Origin: Fasciolopsis buskii
Lineage: Eukaryota; Platyhelminthes; Trematoda; Plagiorchiida; Fasciolidae
NCBI GenBank assembly: GCA_008360955.1
Contig: LUCM01000669.1
Location: 130,481-194,480, forward strand
DNA length: 64,000 nucleotides
Direction of reading: 5' to 3'
The notes below the pieces were generated by a model. That model ran no database searches and was not told the origin of the DNA. It worked only from the letters and a program-made list of their open reading frames with translations. Below, piece after piece: positions 28,101-43,100 of this stretch (positions are counted from its first letter, which is position 1; every line of letters begins with the position of its first letter). The position numbers and the translations under genes are program-made.

Positions 28101-31100
28101 TTGGTGGCATTAAAAAGATAATGGGGGAAAGAACGACAAATCTAGCAAAAATCATAAAAACGTCTTTTTAAGTCATTTTATCCGGTGGAATTTATTCCAT
28201 CGCACATAACCTTAGTCGCATAGTTGCTTGTCGAAATTATGACACCCGTTTGGCATTTTCTCTAACAACGCCTTGATTGAGAAACAAAGCATTCTTTGTT
28301 CTCATTCAAAAGGCAGGTCGCGTAACACTTTTGTGTACCTCAGGGGTTGAAAAAGTTGTTCCCTAGTAACCTCTGATGAGGGCAACATCGGAGCAAATTA
28401 CAAGCCTCATTGTAGATCAGTTAGAATAGCCAGCTTTTTCTGCGTCTTGGTTGCTGTGGTCATTTGTAAGGACTCTGGCCAGACAGTCAACCGAAATAAA
28501 ATTATAAACTCACATGCCAGAAAACAAACGCTCGCATTCGAAGCTGATGAGGCGGATATTGAAATTCACTTACTCGGATGTGAACAAGGCGAATATGGTT
28601 GATGAATTGGTAATTGTAAAGGAAACTTCCTACAACGATTGTGACACGTAGACAGCACAATTGGCATGGTGCCCATATGATGAAAAATGCATGATGGAAG
28701 AGGGAGTAGGTTTACAAAGAATCTTTACGTCCATTCAGAGAACCAGAGCCGTAGAACAACGGAAGCAAGCTGACCAGAACGAAGTCGGACAGTGTGTTTT
28801 GGCTGCAACAGAGGAATAATTGAAAGTCAACTCCTCAAGCGATTTGAACGACATTTTCATCGTAAGTGAATTTGAGTGTGGTTGAGCTTGAGGCACGAGC
28901 CCAATGTTTTCTTGCAGCATATGTTGGTTGATTGGAAGTTGAAAGATTAGCTCCATTGCCGGTTCTTTGATTGTGACAGTATTTAAGTCGGTTCGCTTTA
29001 TTGTAAGATTTCACAGGTATTTGTAATGACTGTTATACTTGTGCATTGACTGCAATGGCTAGAAGATTTATGGAATATCGGGTGTATTTTTGATCAGGTG
29101 TCGGAGATAAAGCCATGACGTTAGGTGCAAAGGAAAATATTTTCTTACGTTGACTTTTTGCTGGCAGCCTACTCCATAAGAATCTGAAGTTGATAAAGAC
29201 TGTAGGGAGAGGTGAAGATGCTTTATATAGTCAAATCGTGGTGCTGGACATTTCTTACCTAGTAATGATGGACTGAAGTCATTTAAGTAAGCTATAATAT
29301 GCAGTGCGGAACTGAGAAGTTGACACACCAACTGGCGTGGGTTAAGACCGGAGAAAGAATGCGCTGTTTGGTAATGAAATTCAGCTCATTTTAGAAGTAC
29401 CATTTTACACGCAAATGGGTGAATTTTGGATAATTCGTCTGAGAAGAATTCGATGAAGTAACCGCCAGAAAAGTTTCAACATATCCAGAAAAGATGTACA
29501 TGCACTTTGTTATGGAATAGTCCCGGCAGACCATTTGAAATTTGAGTTGCAAAGCAGAGACAAATTAATTGAGATGGAATAGACTTAGAGAGACGAGATT
29601 ACAGGACTCTCGGAAAGAAATAACAATTATGACACAACAGCAAGCAACTGAAACTCTCGAGTGTGTTTAAAATCGATCCTGATGAACCCATTGACGCGTC
29701 TGTATCAATAGATAGAACTATCTGTTCGAGAAATTATCAGGCGTCAGAATTTCTTCACCAGGACCTGTACGGAACCAGTTTGCTCGAGTCAGGTTCGCAT
29801 TTAGCTGATCACCCTGTTGCTCGCACACAAAATCGATTAGGGTATATTCTCGAGAAAGGATAAAACGTTGCAGTTAGCACTCACGCGTAAGCTGCCCATC
29901 TGACGCAAGCTTCGCAATTCCAGCATTGTTATCGCTATTAAATATTTAACTTTCCGAGAAATCATTCTGATCTACTGGTTCCTGTTAATATTCTCAGCAT
30001 TCATATTGTCGTTGTTCTTGCCGTTCATACTTGTTTGAGTGCTAAACAACCCACGGTAGAAACAGAGTAAACAAAAATACCTGGAACGAATGCAAAAACT
30101 GGAGTGTTTGTACGTATGTGTTCTTATGCACACAAACGTCATAGCTTTCGTTGGCTGCAATGAGTTTTAAAGCATATTCGATGCCCTATAATTCAGTTTC
30201 TGGTTACATTCCCGCCGTTTTTGGCCAGAATGCCGTTGTGTATCCAAAACTAATGTGGATTTTTCAGGGATTTTCAACGGTATACCTTAAGTATGAAAAA
30301 CTCAACCCGTAAGACAAGGAGATAGCATGGCATCTGTAGCATTCTGGAAATCGGCTGGTGATTGCTCAAGTTTATGTGGTCCTCGGATCGATTGAAAACC
30401 CGTCTTGAGAAAGGTTACCCAAGTTAACCGAAACGTCGGCTCACTTCAGACATCTCAGATAACGCTGTTTTTCAAATTTCAAAGTCTTTAAATCAACTTA
30501 ATTATGAGTTGTCATTCAGAAAACGTATTGCCTCCAAAAGGCCATATCGTCCTTCTTCACTGTTATTTGGTTTGATAATTCAGCAATACGTTTATCAGTC
30601 CAATGAAAACCGGAACTATAACCTTAATACTAATTTGTTATTGATCAGGACGAAGCCACGGCTCGGCAAGCTGGAGTTCCGCTGATTAGCACAGTTCCGG
30701 AAGCACGGAGTCCATCACCAACTGGACAAAATGCGAGGCAGTCGGGATCTGCGACCGGCGAGGTCGGTCGCGAACAGGGGCTGATAACCGTGTCCGCGGA
30801 TACAATGCGAAAACGCAGTCCAACGGCCGACGCGATCGGCTCAGCAGAGGTAGAAGATAGTTTTATTTTTTTGGTAAAAATTTTTGTCTTCCTTTTTGAG
30901 TTTTGTTGCCCCTTCGTGCTGCCTAGCCCAAACAGCTGATTGCAGTTAAGCAATTTGCAAATTGTTGAACTTGAATTAGTTTCTACTATTGCCGAGAATA
31001 CCCCTTGATCTCAGTTCTGTCGAAATCGCAAGCCAAACGAAACAATGCATATACCTCTAAGTAGCCAAGGATTCGGAGCGCAATATCACGACTTATCATC

Positions 31101-34100
31101 CTCTAATGTAACAATATTTTTTTAACGCATTTCATTTAGTCCGCAAAGTGCGAATGCGGATTCGATTCGACACAATTGGTAAATTTCGAAAGCATGAACC
31201 TGCACTTCAGTGACACGGTTTGTACAGTGGCCTCATGGATCTGCGGGTTGTGATGGTTCTGTGCTGAATCATTTAGGACAGAAGACTTGCCCTCTCTCTC
31301 TCTCTAAGCACAATACTTTCGATATTAGCTTAGTCTGGGATAAAACAGCTGATGAAGAGACCAAGGATTAATGAGCGGGGAAATGATGAGCATGGAGGTT
31401 GGCTAAATGACGGTATTAACTAATAGGTTCGGACTGAACGAGGTTACGATCAACAGTTTACTGGGCTTTAAGCTCTTGTACAGCATTTTCAAGCTCCAAA
31501 GACTCAGAATTCTAACCGTAGCATAGTTCCACTTTAGAAAATTTAAGCGGATCACAAACGATTTTCTGGATGGTTACTGACCAAAAGGCATACTGAAACT
31601 TGTACTCAGGGATGTTAGTCTCTTTTGAAACGATTCATTGGTAAACTCGTTCGGGGTGGCTAATCCCTGGTGAAGTTTTTATTTTCCCCGAGCTTTTCTG
31701 ATAATCACCTATTGAGATTAGAATCCTGATAGTATCTTCACTTTTTCATATCGTACCCATCCTCCTGAAGGGGATTGCAATTACCACAACCCAACTAAGG
31801 GATTTTGATGTGGAGTGCTTCATAATCTATACCTATGACTTACATCTTTCGCAATTTTCTTCACATTGACCTCGTGGTCAAGGTGTCTGTGAAAAGTAGA
31901 ACACATAGTGGCTATTCCTCGACAGGAACATCGGTTATTTGAGATGTAAGGAACTGTCCATGGAACTGGACGCAGATACCAGTGTTCACAACAAATAATC
32001 CGTTCTTCGCATCCGAGTTGCACGAGTATGTTCCATATTAGTCTGGTTGAGTAAATAAACCTCTCCCCGAAGTGGTCAAATGATAAAAGTGTATACGCAT
32101 GATACCTTTTGGGGAGGGAAGTTCAGATTATTACGCAATCGATCTGATCTGATACAGTTGAAGCTGAGCTGCAGCTTACAGTAACCTTTCATCCATGATT
32201 ACCTCGAGAAGTAATGTTAGCCAGGGTTGTCCCTTTCATCTTTTATTTTCAGTATTTTTCTTTGAGATGGTTATGTAGATGGCCTTGTTGTCATGTGAGA
32301 ATGTTCATGCAGGAACCTATCTGACTTAGAATATGCGGACAACGTCGAGCAGATAACAAAAGACCACAGTAAGATACAGATTTTTCTCGATCGTCTGAAC
32401 GATAGTGTGGACATGGTTAGGATGTGTTTCGCACTCTGGAAGTGTAAAATGCTATTGCAACGTTGGATTAGCTGAAAGCCGAATCTTATTTCTCCAGGAG
32501 AACAATTGCGTGAGGCGGACAGATTTAACTACTCGGGTAGCTGTATCTTCCCTGATGGTCGTATGTCGAACGAAGAATCTGCTCGCATTCACAAGACCCG
32601 ATTAGTATTTGCTAAGTCCAGGCATTCGTTCCGTGGGCGTGACATCCAGTTATCGACAAAGGGTTGTGTTTACACAGCAGCAGTGAGGTCCGTTCAGAGA
32701 CATGGCCATTGTTAGCGGACCTTTGGTGTTTGAACTTCGCTGTCCTTGTATTATTGGGGGAGTATGGCAAGAGAATTTCGGGTAACTCAGACGTCAAGCG
32801 TCAAATTTTAGATCCCAGGGTTCAATCTTTAGAAGAGGCAATGAATATGAATAGATCTAATTGGCTGGGACACGTTTTGGGCATGCGCATAGAAAAACTG
32901 CTTCGTTGCAAACTGTTGGTTAGAGAACGGTTGAGGTGACCAGTTAACGACACGGAAAACAGGTATGAAAACATCAACCGGTGGATTGGCCCGTGTGGGT
33001 TGGAGACAATAGCTGTTATGGATCAGTGCCCTAGTCAGTGGCATTTTCTCATTCGGAATGTTTCTTCTGCTGCATAACCGTTAAACTTATTACCTTTAAG
33101 TCGATCTTTCACTAAACCTCGTTATTTTTTCTCTATGAATAATCGTTACTGTGAGGCAGCAACCAAAACCACGGGAAGTTGGTGCACGGTTAATGGCTGA
33201 AAAAATAAACTAAAATTGGTCTGATCTCATGGTCCTCTTTCTCATTACGTATATTTTCGATAACTAGTAGTGCCATTTGTGACACGAAAGAGGCAGGTAT
33301 GTTTTGCACCTCAGTATCACTGGGTCATATGATAGTTTTCATAAGTCCTGCAAAATATAACCGCTATTTTGTTGTGAGGTGGTGAATGCAAAAATATGGT
33401 GAACGTTTCCATGTTTTACTCCATAATGACCGGGAAGAAAAATTGATGAAAAACTAAAAACTGATATGAATGAGGTTGAGGATTCATGATATCTCCGGTG
33501 TCAGATTATCTCAGAGTGAACTAGTTTCTACGATGACTGCCGTGTTGATCAACTTGGAAAGGCCTAAATTATGTACAATTAGAAAACATCGAGATCTTCC
33601 AGGGCTACCAGATGGCACACGGATCAATTATGTGTCGACAAATTTCGGAGAATTTGTGATAAATTCGCGCCTCTCGCTATCACATCACCACCTGGTACGG
33701 AAACAGGGTCATCCTATAGGATTGAAAATATCAGAAAAGAAGGGCTCTTTTGCCAAGATACGGCAGACCCATCTCCATTCTCTTAATATGACTTTTGCGT
33801 GAGACAGCTTAACAGTCATGGCAAAAAATCAACGTACAAATACAGCCTGACCGAGATTAGCAGTATTGGGCTGGAACACCGGCGAGCTAATGCGTAATTC
33901 GGTGCCAGAAGCAGTCATGCAAATAGCACTTTTGTTTCACATCTCATTTTGTTTTCGTTCTCAAACCTCTCACTCACTGGGCACTGCCTACATTGCTCAG
34001 AATTAAAGCAAACGATTGCGGTAGGAATTCAGGATTATTAAAAGAACGGCAGTTTCCATTGTTTATGTTTCCTGCACCACTTGTCGAATAGAATGACTTG

Positions 34101-37100
34101 ATCTGGACGGCAAAACCGGGAAGTTAGAATTCACAGAATTCAAGGTATTGAAGCTGAAAAGCTCTAGTGGTTTTGATACAATTCTGATGGGTTGTATTAG
34201 TGTTGAGGAAATTTAGCAAAAAGCCTCACTAGAAAAGTGATTTCCAACTGAATCGTCTTGCTGTTGTAGGATCCAGTAATGTCGATAGATCTTTTTAAAT
34301 AAACGCCACTAGTATGCATGTACGAACGGACATAAATATAAGAATGTAGTTGACTGAGAATTAAGAAACATAATTCACTAATCAACCTAAGTTTTTAAAA
34401 GATTTACCACACACTCAGATGCAATTGTCTATACAACGTGTACCTATTCGCAGACGCGTGCCTGAAGAAGACAGTAAATGCAACATCTATTTTGTTCATT
34501 TCCAAGATCGGTTGGGTTTTGAACACCCAAGAGACATAAAATTGCAGCAGAGAACATTAGTTATTATCAGCGATGAGAAATGTTAAATAGCTCGATCTAC
34601 TGAGATCGTTAGTGGCTCTATGTCATTTTGTTTCTGAGTTCTGGTTTTTAGCCTTCCCCACAAACCCAGTTCAACGAATCACAAAAGTTTTGAGGTCATG
34701 TTCCTTTTACTTCAACCGTGCCGAAACGTGTTAAACAAAATCACTTTAACAGGCCGGAAACGCAATTCACAATCCCTTCCCATCTACTAATCAACCACCT
34801 GCCCAAATTGTTTTGCTTGAACCAGGTAGAACATGGAAGCGTTGTCTTCTTATGACAAGCTCGATTTAATCTTGTTTTGGACTTTTTTCGTAATTGGCCT
34901 TAAAATACACAAACAAACTTGTCTCGAGATTTATTGGTTCAGTTTCCAAATGGTCCACGTGAACCAAAACTATTCTCTATCTGGTCAACAAAACCAACAG
35001 GTCTGGAAGTTTTGAGCCATTAATTAATGTAGAATTCAAGTGTTCCAATGAACCTGCTAGAATGACAAGGCTTCAAAAAGGTGATTTTGTCTCGAATTTC
35101 ACTATAGGGTAGCATGATCAGCATTTCGGTCTTACGTCCACTGCAAAACCAACCCTATGTTATCATGACATTCTTACGCATTCTCCTGAACTCGATTTGT
35201 GAAACCTAAACGTTACCCACCGTACCGCTCTAGGCGTTACTGATGCGACATCGTATGGAGGAATCCCGTGAACGTGCCACTGTGACCTCTTCACCGGAGT
35301 ATACCTGGCCAGGTCACAGTGGGGTTGATGATAGTTCACGTGGAGTCAGCACACGATTCCGAAACGCCCCGTCTCCCGCCCCATGGCCCTGGCCACCCGG
35401 TTTCGGTGGTCCGCGTTCACGAGGCCAGATCCCGGCTAATCGGTCTCCTACTCGAACTCATCGAGGACGATATTCGCGTAAATCTTGGCGCCAGACTCGC
35501 TCCATGTCTGATGACTATGAGCCTCGCCTTGGTGTTCAGGGTACAGTCGCCTTGGACCAAACATTTCCGGACGAGGAAGAAAATAACTCGGATAATAGTG
35601 CTTGGTCTAGTGAAACTCCATTTAGTCGACATCCGTGGCTACGTGCTTCTTCATTGCATAATCTAAACCACCGCATGCCTTCCAAAAGTTGGAGACCAAG
35701 GGGTGCAGCTAAAAGCAGCTGGGATTTACGATCTCTCCCGAATTACGACGATGTTCCTGGTCCCGGCTATTCACAACGCCACAGGTATCATGAAGAATAC
35801 AAGAGAATGACACAGCCACAACCCGGGAATCTGTACGATTGGGGTGTTCCATGTGAAAGACGATCCGGTTCCCAAACTTTCGGTGCCTGGCCGGAAGCAG
35901 TCCCACGTTGGGCCCCGTCCGTTTACCCGAAAGTTAGCGGTTCGCGTACCCACAGACGTTTCGGTAGTAAACTTTATCGCGAAATTGGTAGTATCGGTCC
36001 AGGTCCAATAATTGCAGCATTTTCTTCTTCATCTAACGACGAGAAACGCGGAGGTCCATTTCCGGATTTTCTAGGTCCGGACAGTGCCCGCCGATTCAAA
36101 ACAAGAGTCGGTTCTGGTGAACACATTGGTGCTGATGTTCGACATCATTTACCTCCACGCAGTCGAAGCACCAGTCCACATCGAAATATACGTCCTGGAT
36201 CCTCATCAAGACCACCAGGAAGGGAGCTGGGCTATCGAGTCAATAATCGATCGTCTTCTCGATGGTTCGACTTGCCGTTGACTCAACACAGGTCATCTGC
36301 CAAGGGCGATAGCATTGGCCGAGATCGACGATCGGGTCCCTGGTCTGAACGGGTATGCTCATGTTGAAACGGCTGGAACATGGGGACAGGCATGCCAAAA
36401 GTCTCCATAATGTTGTTCACGTCTTTCCACGTTGTCATTTTTGTGTACGTTTGTTGTTTTTTTTCGTGCATGAGCCAAGCTGGGAACTCCGTTCGCATTG
36501 GGGAAATCGTTCGAACCACTTCATCCTTAAATGTTGCATTTACGTTACGTTAGTGTAAAAGATGGCCATCAAACACTTTATTCTAGATTTACAACTGATT
36601 TCATTCTCACCTTTCGTCTTTCTTTTCCCTTCAGTATGCCGGACGATTAAATATGGCAAATGTGAACTCGGTTCCAGAAATTCGTAAGTAAACCATTTCC
36701 ATGAACGACTTAACCATCGGTTTTGCTCGCTAATCTGGTAGCTAATAATGTGAATCTTACGGTCGAGCGTCGATCTTGAAAAAGCCGCTCGGGAGATTTG
36801 GTTGAAATCCGTGGTGTAAATGAATGTCTTTCTCTCATATGCCAATCAGAATTTCATAATAGGACCAAACTTTGGCTTCCGAGAATTGATCTAATTCGCC
36901 ATCAGTATTGAAATCAATATCATAATGGAAATCGGTTTGGTCTTACATTGATTGTAGAGTTGTTCGACACCAGGTGATCACCAAAGACTACGGATGCACT
37001 AAACTACAGCTTTTTAATCCAGTTTCTTGTAGTCGTCAATGGTTTCCATATGCATGAAACCCCAGCTCAAATGCGAACCCCTTAATGAATGATGGTAAAT

Positions 37101-40100
37101 CGAAAACCCTGCCTTCCAGCCTACTGGTTACAGTGGTAAAATGAGCAAAAATAATGCTTCATGAACCGTTTTATACGTATTCAATAACAACGTACACTGC
37201 TTCACTAGGGCAAACTAAGGAAACAATGGACACGTTGTTAGGTATATTCAGTGATCCATTCCATTGAGTACGAATGGCGACGCGAACCCGGGACGACCGA
37301 TTGTGAGTTGAACGTCAAACCCAAATCGGGCGCACCGTTCATAACCCGTGACAGGGCTGAAAAGACTATGCAGCATTTCCGTGCTTTCTTACTGGTACCT
37401 TTAATCTGGATACTACGTGATGAATCGTTTCATTAGCAAATCTAACGTCTAACTAATCCAATGTCTAATGACAATCGTCAGAATTATTACGTTCATGCCG
37501 AGTGCCGTGAGGTGGTTGGCAATACTAAGCTTCCGTATGCCCTAAAGGCTTTGAATCTATAAAGCCTTGTTAAGACCATGTGGCATGAATCAGGTGATTG
37601 GGGGCGGCGGGGTGTGTGTGGCTGGGGTCGCTTTATCTTTAGCTTTATCCGCAACGCTCGAAAGAGGATCTAGTTAGTTCTTGCGGGAATAAAGCATGCC
37701 CGGTTCCATTCACAGCCTGATTTACTGTGCTAATTGTCCTCAATAAACAGGAGTCGTAGCAGCTGTGTGTAGAGAAATTATTTGTTCTCATTAATTAAAC
37801 TAGACCGGATTCCAGCATGCAGTTCAGTGTGAAACGTATCGTCATTTGGAGAGGAAGTATGCCGATAATGACCACGCTCGCTGTTCCAAATTCCTTTGGT
37901 CAATATTTTATCAAACAGACTAGTTACGTTCATAAAATAATCCATCATGTGGTACTAACGCTCAGCTAGCCAACATGAAACCATGGAATGACTGCGCAGT
38001 TGTTTCTTCCGTGTTAGGAATCATCAACAGTGCATATCCATCGCACCCAAAAGGGTACAGGAGTCGGGAAGAACGAGTGTGAGTAGGACGCATTATGCAT
38101 TGGGCTACCGGGCCGAACGACTGTAAATTAAATAAACGCTGCGCATTGTGATACGTCTCATATTTTGCTAGGTTGTTAACAATTCAGAAAATGTGATCAT
38201 CCTTGATTGGTTTTGTGCATAGCTGAATCAAGGTTAGTGCACCAGCAGAGTCGCACGATGTTACGGTCTGATGAATTAAATAGGATTCCAAATCAATCTT
38301 ATGTCAAATGCAGTGACGAAAAATTATTTCGTTAAATAAACGATTTGTGAGTATGCAGCAATAATCTGGGGACACATGATTTTGACAGACAGACAGACTA
38401 GTTGACAAAATTTACGTGCAAATATCTTGACCTAAATGCATCACATTACTCCGATTTAGACGTTCACGCATTTGGCTGAAATAACGCCAAGCAGATCTGA
38501 GCCGTACGTGATTCGGTTCGCCAACAAAGAGATACACATTACAGTGTCAATGAGCAGCTCAGAACTAAAAACGTTTGCGGTACCGTACAGCTGTGCCAGT
38601 TAGTGTTTCAAGTACCGTCAGCTGGATTATCATAATTGTGGTTCAAATCCACAGTGGATGACGATGAGTCAAACGCCCTAACCATGAAGCTGATCCCAAA
38701 TAGATGGTTTCACACTCACTCTAAATAGCGCAGGTCCATTTTCAAGTTGTCGAAACACTCCATGTTGCATAACAAACTCTTTCCATGGGGGAAGAATTTT
38801 TTACCAATAAGTCTGCTTTCAGGTCGGCCTTTGAGACACAAGCGGCCTACAGATCTTAGTCACTTCGTGAGGCATGGAAATAGTTCTTCTATGATTCAAC
38901 TATCACATTTCTGGCAAATCCGTCAAAACGGATCTACTCCAACTCTTTGGTTCTCAGTGTTGATTTTATTGTGGATAAATCAGTTAAAAGCTTCAAGTTA
39001 CCACACCTTACGTTTGGAAACAAGCATCGCGTGTGCAGCCTTGATATAAATTCGCGAGAAAGATGCTTCTCATGTTGCATCTGGTTTCTCTCATCGGTCA
39101 CAAATTGTGCTTTGGCATAGCACATTCCACAAGAACAATAAAATCTTACCCCCTAATGTGTTTACCTGATTCGATGCAGTCAGTAATGGGAAACAGTTTC
39201 GTGCTTTTTCCGTCTGGAAAGTTCCGATAGCCGAGACGCAGCACATCATTCAAGCAAAATGCCAGATTACCGAAGCATGAGTATCCTCAAACGCGTAGGT
39301 TACAATCACACCGCATGTTAATCACGTTCCAAATTAGGACTTTTTCTAAGATGAACAATTAAGATAATTTGTTGGTGAAATTTAAGTTGTTCACAGGGCT
39401 TTAGACTTACGACTAACTACACACCAACCGCCATATTTGCTGTATGTTACAGAGCAGTCTTCCTTTTCACTCTCTGGAAGCAGCATTCACTACGTTCAAA
39501 CGTGTGAGCATTTTCATCACTTCGATTGTCTGATGCTTGAAATACATTAAGAACTGGTGCACCGAAAATATTACAACAATACCGGATGAACCAAACGGTT
39601 TGATGTTACGGGCGCATTGCCCAAATCTGTTTTGTAGCACTGGAAGCATTTGGCGAGATTATTCCGCAGTCAACTGCTCGGCATATGAGTATCACACGTG
39701 TACGTCATTCGCCATGATTTACAAAATGAAATTAAGTCAAAATCAACTTGACCGATAATCTGAATCGCCGACAGTGAGTAGTACGACTTTGGCGGCTGCG
39801 AGACAGTTGGTCCGGTCCATATTGTAACGGTAGCACTACGGAAAGAGCACATAATGATTCTGTCAAATTTGGCATTACTAATTTGTTCATTCAAAGCGAA
39901 ACCACTTAGTATTAGCGCGTTCGCGAGGGACAAGACTACGAGACCTGTAATTCGTACAGTGGAACATGACAAGTAAAAAACTCATGATAGTTATTTGTGG
40001 ATCTTTGATCCGAATCTCGAATCCCTTTTAAGCTCACGAAAAGGATTAGAAGGTAAGGGATATACAAATGATTTATTCTGTTCAAAGGATTTTCCAAATT

Positions 40101-43100
40101 GTCAGTTCAAAGTCCTACGAGGTCGACCAAATCATCATCACCATCATCGCCGCTTAGAATTAAACACCAGGGTGGGCCTCAATGACGACTGCGTTTCTCG
40201 TCATGTTGCACGTTGCTATGGGAAGAATGAATAAACAGGGTGGACAAACAGTTGAAAAATAAAACGTGATGTATTAGCTAACGCATAGTATACACAATCT
40301 AGCCGTACAGGCGAACATTTTTTCAGCCACTCTGAGTTGTTCAAATGACCACTGTCAGTTATGTGCCTCACTGTTAGCTCGGTTCCAATACCACCTATTG
40401 TCACAGTATGGCATGCTTTAATCGATTGCCCAGCATTGCACTTTGTCTGATACTTCAGCTTTTGAACAGTGTTTTATTATGCCCAATGGACCAAAGTTTA
40501 TCAAAAAAAATGACCAGAGCGATTAATTAATTATTACTACGTATGGTACATACGTGATTTCCCAATGCCTGAGAATAATTCTTCAGTCAAGCGCTGCAAT
40601 TTAGAAGCCTTGTGCTACATTTTGAAAGCCGTGGCTGAAAGTTAAAGCGTAACTCTGAACTCTTGAACTGTGGCACAAGAATCGAAGCGTAGGAAAGCTG
40701 TGATTGATATTCGCTGTTTAATTATCGTCAACGCATGCATAGGATAAGTGAAGCGCTCGCTATTCATTAACCAACATGTTCATCGAATTCCTGATTGGCA
40801 TGAGTATTTCTTTGAGCTTTATTAACTATCTTACCTCCGACACAGTATCTGCGCTGCGTTGGAGCGTTCCAGTTATTTGTATGTGGTCATGTTTTCCCTG
40901 ATCATATTCTCCTGCCTTGTTTGTGTCTCAATGAATGAAATGTTTCGCAAAGTACACTGCTTATTTTCATACCATCACCAAACGCAATTCCAATCGGCAC
41001 TCCGCTAGCTCGCCTTAGTATTAAACCTAAGACATGGCACAAGGTACCTCCATGTATCCTTTAAGGATCATGTTTATGATCACAGACATTATAAAAATCT
41101 TCGTCCCCTAGAGCACAGTTTAGCACCTATCGTTAGTCGGTAATATTCGACTCGGTGTTACATCTGAATTTGAAAACGTCAGCTCTGGTTATCAAATCGC
41201 ATTCGTGCGATTGGAAACGCAAACATTTATGTTGCTATTCCTCAAGCCAGAAACGGGACCAGAGAATTCAGTTTGACGTTCTCAATGGGTTCACATTTGT
41301 TCTTTGTTAATTTGGTCCGAGGCTGGATAAAATTCGTTAATCAATATTTTTGTCCATGTGAAGTGGCATTTGGAATGCTCATTGAAAAAAAACTGTTTGT
41401 GTAAGATTTGTTTTGAAAAAAACATCGATTTCCAGTTGTTTCTTCCTCATCGTTAATAACAATTTCGACTACACAGAGGACAAAGACGGTAAACGACAGT
41501 CGAGATTTTATCCTCCTCTGAATCGGTTTCTCTGAAACATTGGAATTGTGCAACCAAGAATTGTGAAAAATTCTTCCCAAAAGCACTGGCGAAATTCATG
41601 ATCTGTCCCGATAGCAAGCATAGTTTGTTTGTTAAGGGATTATCGACAAAAACCACTTTTTTCACTCAGCTGGGAGATTCATCTATTAGCGGGTTATGTA
41701 GCACTTGTGTGTGTATGTGCGTGCACGCATGCGTTGCTGTAAATGCTCCAGCTTTCTAGTTAAAAGTGCGTGAAAAATGAAACGACTTTAGTTTTCATAA
41801 CTCATGGTTAAAATGAATACTCCATTTCAATGTTTGAAGCGAATAACCTTGTATGATAAGCCATATGTACACCTTAGTGTGACTTTCTCAAGAAAAGCTA
41901 CTCAAGGTAAGCGAAACGTCAGCCAGTTACATATCCTACTGAAAAGCGGTTACTGACTTTTGAAAAATTGCATGCACATATTCATCACATGGAACATCAA
42001 TCTTTCGATACACTTCGAACCGCATTCGGTCCAAATTTGTCAGAATGAAAATAGATTTGGCTTACCAACCATAAATCATGCGTGAGTGGATTTTGCCTGT
42101 CCGGAATCAGGAAGAAAGCTGTCACCTTTGTCTAGAGCAAAGAACAAGAGTGGATTTGGCAAAACTGTTGTTATGAAGATGAAAGGACTCTAGGCAGTCA
42201 AATTCTAACGGTAGAAAAGCCAAGCCCAACTGTAGTAAGAAACTGTTCCATTAATTTGATGCTACTGAGACGATTATGATTAGAAGCCAGAATAGTCATC
42301 GTTTTATTAAAGAAAAGAGCAGATGAATTGCTCACACGTTTATTGCACAGCAGTTCCGGGACCTTGGTTGATCATGAATGCTGTTCTTTTCCGAACCACG
42401 CCCAAGCAGGACCCATGTTCTGGCCAGGTGATCGTCCCCAGACCGATTCGATCGTGTTGAACACTCCCAAACCCGGTTGATTTGGGTCTTCTTTTTGTGC
42501 TGACAGAAGTGTCCTGAGTGGCAACTTGAACTGTAGCTCTCAGCTGCCACAATCGCGCTGTCTACCTGGGTAATTTTTAGGTTGCGTTTACTGTCACAGT
42601 GCGCCCTTTCGAGATAGATTTTGACATAGTTGTTACTGCATTTTTGAACGACTGCTTCTGAGTACTTCATGCCGGCTGGATCGATTGTCATCCTATCCTT
42701 CTTTACAGTATAATTAGAGGAACCAATAAAAACACTGTTCCAGGAAATCCATAAGAACAAACACACTAGCCGGTCGAGAAATAAGTGTGATTTTTGTAAT
42801 TGAAATAGTAATGTTTGATTCGCTCGAAATCATTAAAGCGCGGGCACAAACAGTCATTACTTGCTGAAGTAAAGCAAATGTAGATAAACTAGAAACTAAA
42901 ACCGCTGGGAAACATCTGAGTTCATTGACAAATTCTGCTTACATATGAATCGGAAAGAATAATCAGTGGTGGAATATGTTCGTGCTAATGGCACTCGGTG
43001 CATATTTTTATTTATCGTTAGAGTGTCATTTTGGTTTTGATTTCCTAGTTATGTACTCTACTGGACTTTGTCACGTGTGTAGCGTGTAGACCCATCACAA

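Larger units (their letters stand above)
30850..35233. other. Intron 10 (4384 nt)
   Basis: Contains the RTE fragment and a (CT)n tract. A 110-codon plus frame at 33470-33802 is unrecognised. Confidence 0.6.

Noticed and set aside
28370..28400. CTGATGAG string as a hammerhead ribozyme core
   Set aside because: No GAAA box after a plausible stem II; other CTGATGAG strings (28549, 45441) also lack it.
37245..37330. GGTTCGCG-like string on the minus strand as a second SINE head
   Set aside because: No matching A box was found upstream on that strand.
38610..38660. GGTTCAAATCC as a tRNA B box
   Set aside because: No A box at a suitable distance and no acceptor stem.
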